Part shown: positions 1 through 10,244 of the stretch, in pieces
How the letters are laid out: each line of letters begins with the position of its first letter
Numbering within the stretch: the stretch's first letter is position 1
Source of the DNA: Sporisorium sorghi
Taxonomy: Eukaryota > Basidiomycota > Ustilaginomycetes > Ustilaginales > Ustilaginaceae
NCBI GenBank assembly: GCA_023212695.1
Contig: JALCCG010000119.1
Coordinates: 1 to 61,637 of the forward strand
Length of the DNA stretch: 61,637 bases
Direction of reading: 5' to 3'
Translations under genes and position numbers: made by a program
Notes under the pieces: generated by a model
Databases searched by the model: none
Seen by the model: the letters and a program-made list of their open reading frames with translations, nothing else
Told to the model about the DNA's origin: nothing

Positions 1-55
1 AGCGCGGTGATCTGCTCGGTCAGGTAAGTCTCACGCTGTTTTCCAGTTGCTCGCC

Positions 56-58
<3 letters not shown>

Positions 59-109
<51 letters not shown>

Positions 110-110
110 C

Positions 111-152
<42 letters not shown>
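59..152. repeat. Double poly(T) tract near window start
   Basis: About 51 T, then CCCC, then about 39 T, lying roughly 200 bp upstream of the helicase start. Tracts of this kind (poly dA:dT) recur in upstream regions of this window and can exclude nucleosomes, but the exact length is unreliable because homopolymers are prone to assembly error. I see no gene or RNA in the rest of bases 1-360; a GTAAGT near base 24 could be the tail of a splice donor of a neighbouring gene, but this cannot be judged. Confidence 0.8.
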
Positions 153-360
153 CGAGGCTCAGTTTTGTTGCTCTGCAGCCTCCACACGCTGGACCCTGAC
201 TTCGCTTCTTCCCACCACCTTAGCTTCCTCAAACACCCACTCGATTGCAGCGACTCACAGCGCACTACGATGATCACCTCCATCGTCTCATCGATAAGGC
301 TGAATCAAAGCCATCGCCGCCATTAGGCCACCTCGTGTCAGCCAACCTGTTGCCGAAAAC

Positions 361-2754
361 ATGGACGAAGACTTCGACATCGACAGCGACTTCGAGGTCG
401 TCTCGCCGTTGCAGAATGGCTCGAAGCGCAACGCAAGTAGCTCAGCTGCGAGTGCAAGCAACGGCAAAGACATCATCTACGACGAGGCGGTGGCGGCAAA
501 GCTGGACGAGCTCGACGCCGAAGTCGAATCGGTCCACAGCCAGATCGCCGAGTTGCAAAAGCTCAAGGACTCTCTGCTGCGCGAGCGACGCACAGTGTAC
601 ACAAACTACCTCAAGACTCTGCAGCAGGATGGCTCTGGATCTAGCCGCAAGCTAGGGGCCGACTATACTGCCACCTCGTTCAGCTGGAGCGACCACATTC
701 GACTCGCCGCCCTGTCAGTGTTTGGCATTCCTTCCTTCCGCTTCTGCCAGGAAGCCGTCATCAATGCGGCCATGGATCGTCGAAACGCCGTAGTGGTCAT
801 GCCCACAGGTGGTGGAAAGTCGCTGTGCTATCAGCTCCCCGCCATTCTCACGCCAGGTGTCACGCTCGTCGTGTCGCCCCTCATCTCTCTCATGACCGAT
901 CAGGTCCTCCATCTGCGAGAGGTGGGCATCGAGTCCGAGCTGCTCTGCGGAAGCACCTCGCGCGAAGATTCGAACGCCATCCTCAAGCAGATCCGACTCG
1001 GATCCACCTCTGACGCTCGTGCATCGACATCATCTTCGGCGGCCAAGTCTCGAGATGCGAGCTGGAATCGGCATCAGAACGACGGCATCAAGTTGCTCTA
1101 CGTGACTCCGGAGCGCATCGCCAAATCCAAGACGTGCTTGTCTGCACTGCAGAGCGCTTACGAACAAGGGCGGTTGTCGCGCATTGTCATCGACGAGGCT
1201 CACTGCTGCTCTCAGATGGGCCACGACTACAGGCCAGACTATGCAAAGCTTTCCCTTCTCCGCCGGCTGTTCCCCAAGACGCCAGTGATGTGTCTTACCG
1301 CTACCTGCGGCCCTAAGGTGCTCAAGGAAATTCTCGAGATCATCGACCTGCCTGCCATCACGGAGCCCGACAATGCTGCTCCCAAGCGTACGATCTACTT
1401 TACAGCGCCGCTCTTCCGCCCGAACCTGCTTTATCAGGTGGTGCAGCGTCCACAACAGGCGAATGCAGCAGCCGAAGCCATCGTCGAGTATATCCTTGAG
1501 CACCATGCAGGCCGCAGCGGCATCGTCTATTGCCTGTCTCAAGCAGATACCGAAGCCACAGCAAACGCGCTCACCGAGATCAGCAACGGACGTATCAAGA
1601 CGGGTCGCTATCATGCCGGACTCGACGACGAAAGCAAGCAGCTCATCCACACCGATTGGCGCACCGGTCGCATCCAAGTGGTTTGCGCCACCATCGCGTT
1701 TGGAATGGGCATCGACAAGCCCGACGTGCGCTTTGTCATCCACGCCTGCATTTCCAAGTCGCTAGATGGATACTACCAGGAGACGGGACGTGCGGGTCGA
1801 GACGGGCAGAACTCGGATTGCGTCCTGTTTTATCGTCCTCAAGACGCCATCCGAATGAGCTCGCTGGTGGCGGGCGAGCCGACCGGTCAAGAGAAGCTCT
1901 CTGCTATGCTCGAATACGCTCAGTCGGCTCGATGCCGACGCCAGCTGTTTGCCGACTACTTTTCCGACATGCTCGACAAGAGCGACGATCAGCGTCAACA
2001 GGCTTGCGGCATCTGCGACAACTGCACGGGCAATCGCTCGACTCTGCTAATGGATGCACGCAAAGAGATGTACCAGCTCCTAGCCATCCTTGCCGAGATG
2101 TGCAGGCAAGGCGGCAGAATCACGTTGACCAGCCTGTCCGACGTGGCCCGCGGATTGGGAGGCGGCAAGTTCAATTTGGACCCCAATCTCACTGGCTCGA
2201 AGAAGGGCAAGGGAAAGGCAAGCAGCTCGACCACGGCAAAGGCCGGGATGGTCGATGTGCAAGCTGTGGCTGGCGGCAAGATCACTCTGCATCGCGACAT
2301 TGTGGACCGACTCATCGTGCACGGCATCCAGTCTCAACTGTTCGAGCAGAGCTATTCGGCCACTGCGTACACGGTCAATGTCTATCTCGAGATGGGTCCC
2401 AAAGCGACTCGGTTCCTTCGTCATCCACTCTCGATCCTCTCGTCTCCTGGCCAGCTGGAGAAGCTACCACCTGTGCAGATTCTGCCGCCGTCCGCAACGG
2501 CCACAGCTGGCGCCAAAGCTACGGTCAAGCGATCAGCATCGGATGCCGCGGCATCATCGAGTGGGACGGAGCCGCAGCGCAAAAAGGGTCGATCCGAAGC
2601 TTTGAAGGGGACGCCCGACTCGAATTCCACAAGTGGCGACTCGAAAAACATCAAAAGCGTTGCGAGGCAGAGCCCATTGTCGTCGAAACTTGGCACAAAG
2701 AACGGCTCGCAGGACAGCGGAGCATCCGCGTCCGATGCCATTGTTATCGACTAG
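361..2754 (+). CDS. RECQ1-type ATP-dependent DNA helicase
   Basis: A 797-residue, single-exon superfamily 2 helicase expected to unwind 3'-5' in the nucleus during replication and recombination repair. An acidic N-terminus is followed by a coiled coil (about residues 40-85), an arrangement known from human RECQL1. The helicase core has Walker A MPTGGGKS at 147-154 and DEAH at 278-281. The second helicase lobe ends in ETGRAGRDGQ. A RecQ zinc-binding region follows, with cysteines in CRRQ and CGICDNC, then a winged-helix-like stretch and a basic, Ser-rich tail. There is no HRDC domain and no long N-terminal extension, so it is not the BLM/Sgs1/QDE-3 type. The aromatic-rich loop after DEAH reads CCSQMGHDYRPDY, with Met where the family has Trp. 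The start is an ATG and the first in frame. Confidence 0.9.
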   Translation: MDEDFDIDSDFEVVSPLQNGSKRNASSSAASASNGKDIIYDEAVAAKLDELDAEVESVHSQIAELQKLKDSLLRERRTVYTNYLKTLQQDGSGSSRKLGADYTATSFSWSDHIRLAALSVFGIPSFRFCQEAVINAAMDRRNAVVVMPTGGGKSLCYQLPAILTPGVTLVVSPLISLMTDQVLHLREVGIESELLCGSTSREDSNAILKQIRLGSTSDARASTSSSAAKSRDASWNRHQNDGIKLLYVTPERIAKSKTCLSALQSAYEQGRLSRIVIDEAHCCSQMGHDYRPDYAKLSLLRRLFPKTPVMCLTATCGPKVLKEILEIIDLPAITEPDNAAPKRTIYFTAPLFRPNLLYQVVQRPQQANAAAEAIVEYILEHHAGRSGIVYCLSQADTEATANALTEISNGRIKTGRYHAGLDDESKQLIHTDWRTGRIQVVCATIAFGMGIDKPDVRFVIHACISKSLDGYYQETGRAGRDGQNSDCVLFYRPQDAIRMSSLVAGEPTGQEKLSAMLEYAQSARCRRQLFADYFSDMLDKSDDQRQQACGICDNCTGNRSTLLMDARKEMYQLLAILAEMCRQGGRITLTSLSDVARGLGGGKFNLDPNLTGSKKGKGKASSSTTAKAGMVDVQAVAGGKITLHRDIVDRLIVHGIQSQLFEQSYSATAYTVNVYLEMGPKATRFLRHPLSILSSPGQLEKLPPVQILPPSATATAGAKATVKRSASDAAASSSGTEPQRKKGRSEALKGTPDSNSTSGDSKNIKSVARQSPLSSKLGTKNGSQDSGASASDAIVID

Positions 2755-3114
2755 TCATTCGCAATTGAATCGTCTCTATGTGCAGTGATGATCATGTGAA
2801 TGCCGTCCTTGAGCTTGACGTGCAAAGACTGAGGTCTGCGATGCTGCTGCTCATCGGGCTAGCCGTTCTGTCCTGACGGCTTCTGAGGTGCTTCGGATGA
2901 CAAATGGCATGCCTGCTTGCCTGCTTGCCTGCTTGCCATGTCGGCCAAATTCCGGTGCGTCGGTTGATCCGAACGCGTCTGCCTGCAGATTTCATTTCGG
3001 CTCTCCCGCTCGGCTGGACCGAAAAAAAAAAGCTCGTCTGAGCTCGAAATCGAGCTTCTTGCTTGCCGTCTCCGCACCATCCACACGTCGTGCAGCTCAG
3101 TCACCACAGCTCTC

Positions 3115-3146
<32 letters not shown>

Positions 3147-3335
3147 AAGCAGCAGTGGGAGTGGCGATAACGGCCCTGGCTGAGTTCGTCGGCACGGCCG
3201 TGGATACGCACTGCACCGCCGCACCAACGCAACACGCTTATCCTCTCGAGAAGCTTGCTATCGATGCCAACTTTAACCTAAGCCGTTTCCGCACAGGCTC
3301 GGACTCAGCGTTGCTGGTCTCTGGATCTGCCTATC
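2755..3335. other. Intergenic: helicase 3' end and ABC transporter promoter/5' UTR
   Basis: This stretch of 581 bp has no convincing gene. It holds an 8-bp tandem repeat (unit GCCTGCTT, 2911-2937), a short A run near 3021 and a CAG repeat (3114-3142). An open frame crosses it but begins with GTG, overlaps the transporter start in another frame and encodes mainly a polyalanine run from the CAG repeat, so it is not annotated. Confidence 0.7.
3114..3142. repeat. CAG trinucleotide repeat (about 9 units)
   Basis: An uninterrupted CAG run about 200 bp upstream of the transporter ATG, followed by the interrupted copies CAAGGGAAGCAGCAG. It probably lies in the promoter or 5' UTR. Confidence 0.9.
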
Positions 3336-6300
3336 ATGTCGCAGGTCTCAACTCGCGGCGACCTGGCGGACACTCGACTGCTCAACTACCTGTGGACTGC
3401 TCGCCCATCCTTGATATCGGCCAACAATGTCACGACCCTTGCAGTCACTCTTGATCCGACCAGCTTCAGCGCGCAAGTCGCCGACGTTGCGTCCAGCTCG
3501 TCACGACTCACTCATCTGGCTCAATGTGCTCCCCTTCTACTCAGCGTCATCGTCGTATTCGTGCCCAGCATAATCGGTACTGCACGCCGAGTCTCTGCTC
3601 GCATCAAGTCGAACGGTCGAGATGCTGAGCCTCGCTTCAGCCTCAAGTACTTCGCTCCTTTCGTGACAGAGCAAGACGTACGCCAGCATCGACTCGATCG
3701 CTCACGGCACACTCAGCATCCAGGTGGTCGTGACGACGAAACGTCCACTTCTTCAGTTGAGCTCTTCGACACGCAGGGGTTCCAAAGGCAGCGCAAGCGT
3801 CTCAATAAACTCCTTCTTGTCGCCCTCTTTCAGGCTACAGCATGGGCTGCCACCACGGGCTGGACAATCGCCTTCTCCGAGCGCTCGCAAATGCTGCCTT
3901 GTCTGTCTCAAGTCAGCGCTTGGATCACCATCTTCTTCCGCTTACTTCTGCGACCACCACAGACGCCGTCGTTCGAGCTGGTCGCCCTTCTGCTTTCGCT
4001 CAACATCGCTGCGTGGGTCTCTCTATTCTCATTCGTGCCACTGCTAGGCTCCGCCCTACACTCGTTCGACCTCCGCTTCTTGCTCAGCGTCGCGAACACC
4101 ATCATTACCATCTATGCGGCAGCTCTCTGTCTCCGCATGCCGGTGACACCGGGAGGGTACGAGGCGACTGTCGACTTGGACGAACGCATCCGACAAGAAA
4201 CAGATGCCGCCAGCAAATCCCCACCTTCAAGTGACAGCATGGATGCAGTGTATCGTCTATGCCCCACGTCGCCAGAGGACTACTGCAGCCTCTACGAGAA
4301 TCTGTCGTATTCGTGGATGGCGCCCATCCAGAGCCTCGCCCTCCGACGTTCTCTCAATCCCACCGATGTGTGGCGTCTGCGATCCATCAACGATACCCGC
4401 TTGCTCTTTCGCAAGTTCAAAGCGCTCGAGTATGCCCAGGGTTCGGCGAGCAAAAAACCACGGCTCTTGCAGCGCATCCTCCGCGCCAATGCCAACGACA
4501 TCCTTCTCGACGCTTGCTTCAAGCTCATCAGCGTCAGCTTTGCATACCTCGGCACCTACATACTCAAAAGCATTCTCGATCAGATCCAGATTGCAGCTAC
4601 GCACGATGACGGCAGTCCAGACCAGAGCAGCAACCTCGACGATACCCAATGGACGCCCCGCCAAAAGGCGTTCGCCTACGCTTGCATTGGCCTCTGCCTC
4701 ACTGTCGTGCGCTTCTTGGCCGAGTTGCAGAACTATCATCACGCTCGCCAAGTCGGGCTGCGCCTCCGATCCACCCTCGTCGTCTCGCTCTTTGAAAAGG
4801 CACTTAAGCGAAGAGACCTCAGCGGACAGACCAAAACTGCCTCGTCTGCCACTCAAGAGAAAGAAAACGGTGCGGAGGCGCTATCTGACGGTGTAGCGCC
4901 AAACTCAGACCGTTCAGAGAGCCCGAATGGCTTGGATGATGAGGCGACAGCCACGGACGCGAACGAGTCTGCACGTCCGGATCAGCACCTCCGCCCACCA
5001 GAACAGACGGGTCTGCGCCCAAAGCGGTCCTGGACAGCCTCTCTACGAGTGGACAACCTCAAAAAGGTCTCGTTCGAATCGCTTCGATCCAATCTCGCGC
5101 AACGGACAGCTCAGCGCAAGAAGAAGCAAGCACAGAAGCTGAAAGAGCAAGAAGAGCAGCAGGGAGCCGACGTTGGCAAGATCGTCAATATGATGGCCTC
5201 CGACGTCAACATCCTCTTGCGCATGGGCTGCGATCTCCACCAGCTGTACGGCGCGCCGCTCGAAGTCACCATCGCTGCCGTATTTCTCTACAAGCTGATG
5301 GGTTGGAGCGCGCTGGTCGGCTTCGGCATCCTGGTAGCTGCCATCCCCGTGAACTACGTGTGGGGAGAGATCGCCGTCAAGAAGCAGCGCGAGTACAGCT
5401 CGGCGCGCGATGAACGCATGAGTCTCATGACCGAGCTGATTGACGCCATGCGCTTTGTCAAGATCCAAGGTGTCGAGCCGCAGTGGGAGCAGCGCGTGGC
5501 GTCGGCTCGTCGCAAGGAGATCCGCAAGCTCATCTGGTCGCGCGTCATGACGTTCCTTTTCGAGCTGCTGTGGACGGTCATCCCTGTCCTCGTAACGCTA
5601 GTCAGCTTCTTCTTCTACGTCAAGGTGGCAAAGGAGGAATTGACCGTTTCGACTGCTTTTACCGCGATTGCGCTCTTTACCATGATCCGTCCTCCTCTTA
5701 ATGCCATTCCTGGCTTCTTGATGGGCGGTCTCATCGCTTTGGTCAGCGTCCAACGACTCGAGTCTTTTCTCAACGAGCAGGAGGTCGAGGAGGCGGTCAG
5801 TCAGCTCTCTAGACAGCGAGCATCGACAGACTTGCGGTCAAATGAATACAAGGACGGAGATATCGAGGAATCGACCCCAGAACGCGAGGGTAACATCGGT
5901 ATTGAAGCGGAAGAGCTTGCCATCAAAGGATGCAGCTTCTTTTGGCACAACCAGAAGACGACCATGCGCCCAGATGCGAACGAGGCTGTATCGACTGGCA
6001 GTCGTCCCAATGATTTGGATTACCACACTTTCGCCCTTCGCGACATCGATGTCAGCTTCCCCGCTGGAGAGCTCACCTTGATCGTTGGACCCACGGGCTC
6101 AGGCAAGAGCAGCATGCTAGCAGCCATCCTCGGCGAGATGCTTCAGTCCAAAGAGGGTACTGTGGTGCGCAACAAGTTCGACCACCAGGGCAACAGTCGC
6201 TTCAGCTTTGCCAATCAGCTACCTTGGCTTGAAGCTGGCAAATCGGTGCAAGACAACATTCTGTTTGGCACGCCCTTCGACAAGGCTAGATACGATATGT

Positions 6301-8858
6301 GCATTCATGCTTGTGCCCTTCAGGACGATCTCGACTCGATGGATGATGGAGATCTCACACGGATTGGCTCGCATACGGTCTCTGGCGGGCAAAAGGCGCG
6401 CATTTCGCTGGCACGTGCTTTGTATGCGCGCTCTAGCACCGTGCTTCTGGATGATGTGCTGTCAGCGGTGGATACACGTGTGCAGAACCACATTGTCGAG
6501 CATGCCTTGTTGGGCGAGATCGCGAAACATCGGCGGATCGTTTTGGTCACCCACCATGCGCATCTGTTGATGGATCGAGCTGCTCTGGTGGTCAGCATGC
6601 ACAACGGCCGTATCCTCCATCAAGGTGCGCCTTCGGATCTGCAGGCGCGAGGAGTCCTTCCCACTTCGCATCACCATGGGCGGGACAAGACACGCAGCAC
6701 CCTCGCCGAGACTAGCGCCGCAGACACAGACAACACCGATCCTCAGGAAACTGCCAAAAAAGCCAAGTCCGCCCTTCACCCTGATGTCGCTCGTACTACG
6801 CTTGACGATGCGGCGACAGAGACAGCGACGACGCCGAAGCGCACGGGCGAGCTTGCATCGGGTGCCCGAACGCCTCGACTCTTGCACCAGGAAGAAGAGC
6901 GCAGAGAGGGAGCCGTCAGCTGGGTCTTCTACCGCACCTATCTGCAGGCATCTTTGCTTCGCGTCTGGGCTCTCCTCGTCTTGCTTTTGCTGCTGCTCCG
7001 TCTGTCGGAGTCCTTCGGGCAGTACTGGCTCAAAGTGTGGGGCGAGGCGTACAAGGACTACGGCCTGCAAGCAGCGGTGTCGTTTGTGACCAAGGCATCC
7101 TCGCATTTGCCTTTCGATCTGCCCCCGGCTGATGGACACGCCGGCTTCTACCTGTCCGTCTACGGTCTCAGTGGTTTGGCTGTGATCCTGTTCAACAGCT
7201 CAAGGGCGATTTGCTTCTACGTGGCTTCCATTCGAGCCTCGCAGAATCTGTTCGCCACACTGCTCGCCAACGTCATCCGCGCGCCGCTGCGCTGGTTCGA
7301 CATCACCCCTGCAGGTCGCATCATGAACCGGTTCGGAACCGACATGGACTGCATCGACAACATCCTGCCGCAGTCCATCATGAACTCGGGCAACAACGCC
7401 TTCTCCATGGCCGCCTATTTCCTGATTTGCGTCGTGATTGTTCCGGCTTTTCTCGTGCCTTCGTTCCTGCTCGTGCTGCTGGGACCTTGGCTGGTGGGTG
7501 GCTTTCTTGCATGTACGCGTGACATGCAGCGGATCGAAGCTACATCGACGTCGCCCATCTACGGTCATTTCCAGCAAGCGTTGTCTGGGATCGTGACCAT
7601 CCGTGCGTTTGGCGCCGAGCCGCGGCTGCTCGAGTCGATGCTCGACGCGGTGGATCTGTACCAGTCGCTGTGGTGGGCAGTGTGCACGATGGAGGTGTGG
7701 CTTAGCTTCCGCTCGCAGATCCTGGGTGGGGTGTCGGTGTTTGTGGTGACGCTATTGGCGTTATCGGGAGCGATGTCGCCCGGGTCGGCGGGTTTGGCGC
7801 TTTCATCGGCGCAACTGCTGTGCCAGCTGGCGTACTACCTGGTCAACGACTTCAAAAACCTTGCGAATAGCTTCAACTCGCTCGAGCGCGTCGCCGAGTA
7901 CCAGCAGATGCCGCAGGAGGAAAATGACCAGATCGTCGCCGGTTACTCGACAAGTCTTGTGCCGGCCGCGTGGCCGTCGAGCAGGGGTCGCATCGTCTTT
8001 GACAACGTCAGCCTGCGGTACGCCGAGGATCTGCCGCTGGTGCTCAAGGGCGTCAGCTTCGACGTCAAGCCGGGCGAGAAGGTGGGCATCATCGGTCGTA
8101 CGGGTAGCGGCAAGAGCAGTCTTGCGTCTAGTCTGTTCCGGGCGGTGGAGCTGAGCGGCGGACGGATTATGATCGACGATATCGACATCAAGACGATTCC
8201 GCTGCAGCAGCTGCGTAGTCGACTGAGCATTGTGATGCAGGATCCAGTGCTGTTCTCGGGTACTGTGAGGGATAATTTGGATCCGTTTGGCGAGCGTGAT
8301 GATGCGGAGGTGCTGGATGCGCTTGTGAAGGTTGGTCTTGCGGCGCCGCCGAATCGGGCCGTCGATGAAGGTGCAGAGCAGGATCAATTGGTCGATGTAT
8401 CCGAGACTAGCGCTGATGGTGCAGCCCCGGCTGACAAGGCTTCAAGACCAAACATGCGACTCAGGCTCGATACACCTGTCTCGTCAGGCGGCGCCAACTT
8501 CTCCGCAGGTCAAGCACAGCTTCTCTCACTCGCACGATCTCTTCTACGCTCGACGCGCATCCTCATCCTGGACGAAGCCACGTCATCAACAGACATGGAC
8601 ACAGACGCCATGGTACAGCGCGTCATCCGCACCGCGCTCAAGGACTCGATCGTCATCTGCATCGCACATCGGCTCAAGAGCATCATCGACTATGATAGAG
8701 TCGTCGTGCTGCAAGACGGCAGGCTGGTCGAGTGTGGTAGCCCGCAGGAGCTGCTGTTGAAGGAAGAGAGGGACGAGGGGGCGTTTTTCAAGAGGTTGTG
8801 CAAGCATTCGGCTGAGTATAGGGAGTTGTGCGCTGCTGCTGCTGGTGTTGAGCCGTGA
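3336..8858 (+). CDS. ABCC-family full-length ABC transporter
   Basis: A 1,840-residue, single-exon transporter of the MRP/Ycf1/Ybt1 group, typically in the vacuolar or plasma membrane exporting conjugates and drugs. Several membrane segments in the first 300 residues form a TMD0-like region, followed by TMD1. NBD1 has Walker A GPTGSGKS at 918-925, signature VSGGQ at about 1015 and Walker B LLDDVLSAVD. A charged linker (about 1100-1170) leads to TMD2 and NBD2, with Walker A GRTGSGKS at about 1587 and signature FSAGQ near 1722. The NBD2 Walker B is ILILDEATSSTD. NBD1 has Asp at the catalytic Glu position while NBD2 keeps Glu, the asymmetry usual for ABCC proteins, so only site 2 should hydrolyse efficiently. 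Two insertions rich in charged and Ser residues (about 500-600 and 1690-1710) lengthen it. The substrate cannot be told. Confidence 0.9.
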   Translation: MSQVSTRGDLADTRLLNYLWTARPSLISANNVTTLAVTLDPTSFSAQVADVASSSSRLTHLAQCAPLLLSVIVVFVPSIIGTARRVSARIKSNGRDAEPRFSLKYFAPFVTEQDVRQHRLDRSRHTQHPGGRDDETSTSSVELFDTQGFQRQRKRLNKLLLVALFQATAWAATTGWTIAFSERSQMLPCLSQVSAWITIFFRLLLRPPQTPSFELVALLLSLNIAAWVSLFSFVPLLGSALHSFDLRFLLSVANTIITIYAAALCLRMPVTPGGYEATVDLDERIRQETDAASKSPPSSDSMDAVYRLCPTSPEDYCSLYENLSYSWMAPIQSLALRRSLNPTDVWRLRSINDTRLLFRKFKALEYAQGSASKKPRLLQRILRANANDILLDACFKLISVSFAYLGTYILKSILDQIQIAATHDDGSPDQSSNLDDTQWTPRQKAFAYACIGLCLTVVRFLAELQNYHHARQVGLRLRSTLVVSLFEKALKRRDLSGQTKTASSATQEKENGAEALSDGVAPNSDRSESPNGLDDEATATDANESARPDQHLRPPEQTGLRPKRSWTASLRVDNLKKVSFESLRSNLAQRTAQRKKKQAQKLKEQEEQQGADVGKIVNMMASDVNILLRMGCDLHQLYGAPLEVTIAAVFLYKLMGWSALVGFGILVAAIPVNYVWGEIAVKKQREYSSARDERMSLMTELIDAMRFVKIQGVEPQWEQRVASARRKEIRKLIWSRVMTFLFELLWTVIPVLVTLVSFFFYVKVAKEELTVSTAFTAIALFTMIRPPLNAIPGFLMGGLIALVSVQRLESFLNEQEVEEAVSQLSRQRASTDLRSNEYKDGDIEESTPEREGNIGIEAEELAIKGCSFFWHNQKTTMRPDANEAVSTGSRPNDLDYHTFALRDIDVSFPAGELTLIVGPTGSGKSSMLAAILGEMLQSKEGTVVRNKFDHQGNSRFSFANQLPWLEAGKSVQDNILFGTPFDKARYDMCIHACALQDDLDSMDDGDLTRIGSHTVSGGQKARISLARALYARSSTVLLDDVLSAVDTRVQNHIVEHALLGEIAKHRRIVLVTHHAHLLMDRAALVVSMHNGRILHQGAPSDLQARGVLPTSHHHGRDKTRSTLAETSAADTDNTDPQETAKKAKSALHPDVARTTLDDAATETATTPKRTGELASGARTPRLLHQEEERREGAVSWVFYRTYLQASLLRVWALLVLLLLLLRLSESFGQYWLKVWGEAYKDYGLQAAVSFVTKASSHLPFDLPPADGHAGFYLSVYGLSGLAVILFNSSRAICFYVASIRASQNLFATLLANVIRAPLRWFDITPAGRIMNRFGTDMDCIDNILPQSIMNSGNNAFSMAAYFLICVVIVPAFLVPSFLLVLLGPWLVGGFLACTRDMQRIEATSTSPIYGHFQQALSGIVTIRAFGAEPRLLESMLDAVDLYQSLWWAVCTMEVWLSFRSQILGGVSVFVVTLLALSGAMSPGSAGLALSSAQLLCQLAYYLVNDFKNLANSFNSLERVAEYQQMPQEENDQIVAGYSTSLVPAAWPSSRGRIVFDNVSLRYAEDLPLVLKGVSFDVKPGEKVGIIGRTGSGKSSLASSLFRAVELSGGRIMIDDIDIKTIPLQQLRSRLSIVMQDPVLFSGTVRDNLDPFGERDDAEVLDALVKVGLAAPPNRAVDEGAEQDQLVDVSETSADGAAPADKASRPNMRLRLDTPVSSGGANFSAGQAQLLSLARSLLRSTRILILDEATSSTDMDTDAMVQRVIRTALKDSIVICIAHRLKSIIDYDRVVVLQDGRLVECGSPQELLLKEERDEGAFFKRLCKHSAEYRELCAAAAGVEP

Positions 8859-9011
8859 GGAGCATACTCTTTAGATTAGGCATCGTTCTCATTGTCTCTC
8901 GGAATTGTACAACACGGACTGCACTCTGACACATTTACTCTTCAGAAGGCTTGGAGAGAAATATTTTGTGTGAAGTAAGGATGACAAATGCAGAACAAGG
9001 CGGCGACGAGG

Positions 9012-10244
9012 TTACTCCGCCAAACTGGACCCGGATCGCAGCTGCTCCATCATGAGCGACGTGAGGTTGGCGTCGCGGTGCCAGTCCTGCTGTTCGGTCT
9101 GCTGCAGAACCGGCCCGACGTACGCCACCGAGATGTCGACGAGCGAGTGGATGGTCACATCCGAAATCGGATGGTGATACGCGTCGAGGACGTGGATGCA
9201 CTTGGCCACGCGCTGGATCTGGCGGCGCAACTCCACGCTCAGGTCGGCATCGTTCTGGTCGGAATACGTCGCGTCGATGTCCATGCCGACACCGGAGCCC
9301 GCAAGCCCCTCGTTGGATCCGCCGCCGCTCGCATTCGACGGCTGCTGGTACGGGAAATGCTTGGCGATCCAGATGTATCCGTTGAGGCCGATGATGAGGT
9401 CGACATCGAGCGCGAGCTCGTCGTCCTTGAGATGGACAAAGTGCGACTTGAGCCGCTGGATCAAGTTGGGCGTTGCTGTGACGAGAACGCCGTTCTTGAG
9501 CTTGCCGTAGCGCAGCGACCGCGTGTGCAGAGCGGACGAGTTGTCCTGGAACATCATCTGCACCTCGGCCACGAGCAGGTCGTTCTCCTGGAAAAAGTTG
9601 CGCATCTGCAGCTCGTCACTCTCCACTTTACGCCTCTGGATGCCGCCTGGCAGGTTGATCGAGGAGAGCTGGAGGACGGAGTCGGTCTTGGCGTTGATGT
9701 CGACCTTCCACCGCTTGGGGCCCACTTCGGTGACGCGACCAATCACCAGATCGCCCACCTCGGCAGCGTATCGGGAGCGAGCAGGTCGCACAGATATCAA
9801 CTTGTTGACACGCTCTACGGTGCCGCACATCGAGGACAGGATCTCGTCCGAGTTGGCGGATAAGAACGTTCCGTGACCTTTCATGAAGACGTGCGAGGAG
9901 GCGATGCTAGCACCGGCAACAGCGATCTTCACGTCGTGCTCTTCGTCCTCGGCTGCGTCCATGTCGTCCTGATCCACATCCATGTCGTCCTTGGTGAACG
10001 TTGGAGCATACCGCGAGAGACGCGAAGAAGAAGATGCTGGGTGCGCCTCGCCAGAGTAGTGGACCAGTCTGGACGGCGTGTTGCATCCTTTCAACCGACG
10101 CTTTGATGAAACCGATTTGGTCTTCGAGGTCGAGGGTCGAGAACTGCTGGCACGGATGACGAAGGGCGGCAGTGCATCCGAGCTGGACGAAGCTTGAGCA
10201 GAGTTGCCGCTCGCACCTGCTGCTCTCGAGACTGTTGCCGACAT
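9012..10244 (-). CDS. RRP4: Exosome cap subunit RRP4
   Basis: A 410-residue orthologue of Rrp4/EXOSC2, one of the three S1/KH cap proteins of the RNA exosome that guide RNA into the barrel for 3'-5' decay and rRNA processing. A Ser-rich N-terminus and an acidic patch (DMDVDQDDMD) precede the conserved core. The core starts with the family motif MKGHGTF, continues through the S1 domain (RYAAEVGDLVIGRVTEV, then SSINLPGG) and ends with the KH domain, which includes IIGLNGYIW. The start was set at the ATG at 10244 (MSATVS), because the 23 codons upstream look like UTR. It is longer than the yeast protein (359 residues) because of the N-terminal extension. Its 3' end converges with the ABC transporter, 153 bp away. 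Confidence 0.92.
   Translation of the reverse strand: MSATVSRAAGASGNSAQASSSSDALPPFVIRASSSRPSTSKTKSVSSKRRLKGCNTPSRLVHYSGEAHPASSSSRLSRYAPTFTKDDMDVDQDDMDAAEDEEHDVKIAVAGASIASSHVFMKGHGTFLSANSDEILSSMCGTVERVNKLISVRPARSRYAAEVGDLVIGRVTEVGPKRWKVDINAKTDSVLQLSSINLPGGIQRRKVESDELQMRNFFQENDLLVAEVQMMFQDNSSALHTRSLRYGKLKNGVLVTATPNLIQRLKSHFVHLKDDELALDVDLIIGLNGYIWIAKHFPYQQPSNASGGGSNEGLAGSGVGMDIDATYSDQNDADLSVELRRQIQRVAKCIHVLDAYHHPISDVTIHSLVDISVAYVGPVLQQTEQQDWHRDANLTSLMMEQLRSGSSLAE

Noticed and set aside
12..50. Possible short intron (GTAAGT ... TTTCCAG) at the window start
   Set aside because: The interval is only about 24 nt, too short for an intron, and no coding context is visible.
20..283. Minus-strand frame with a polylysine run at the window start
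   Set aside because: Translation of the poly(T) tract; no start context or similarity.
1530..2768. 412-codon frame inside the helicase gene
   Set aside because: Shifted-frame shadow of the RecQ gene with frame-shadow composition (His/Arg-rich).
2888..3454. Plus-strand frame of 188 codons upstream of and overlapping the ABC transporter start
   Set aside because: It opens with GTG, encodes mainly a polyalanine stretch from the CAG repeat, and overlaps a well-supported gene start.
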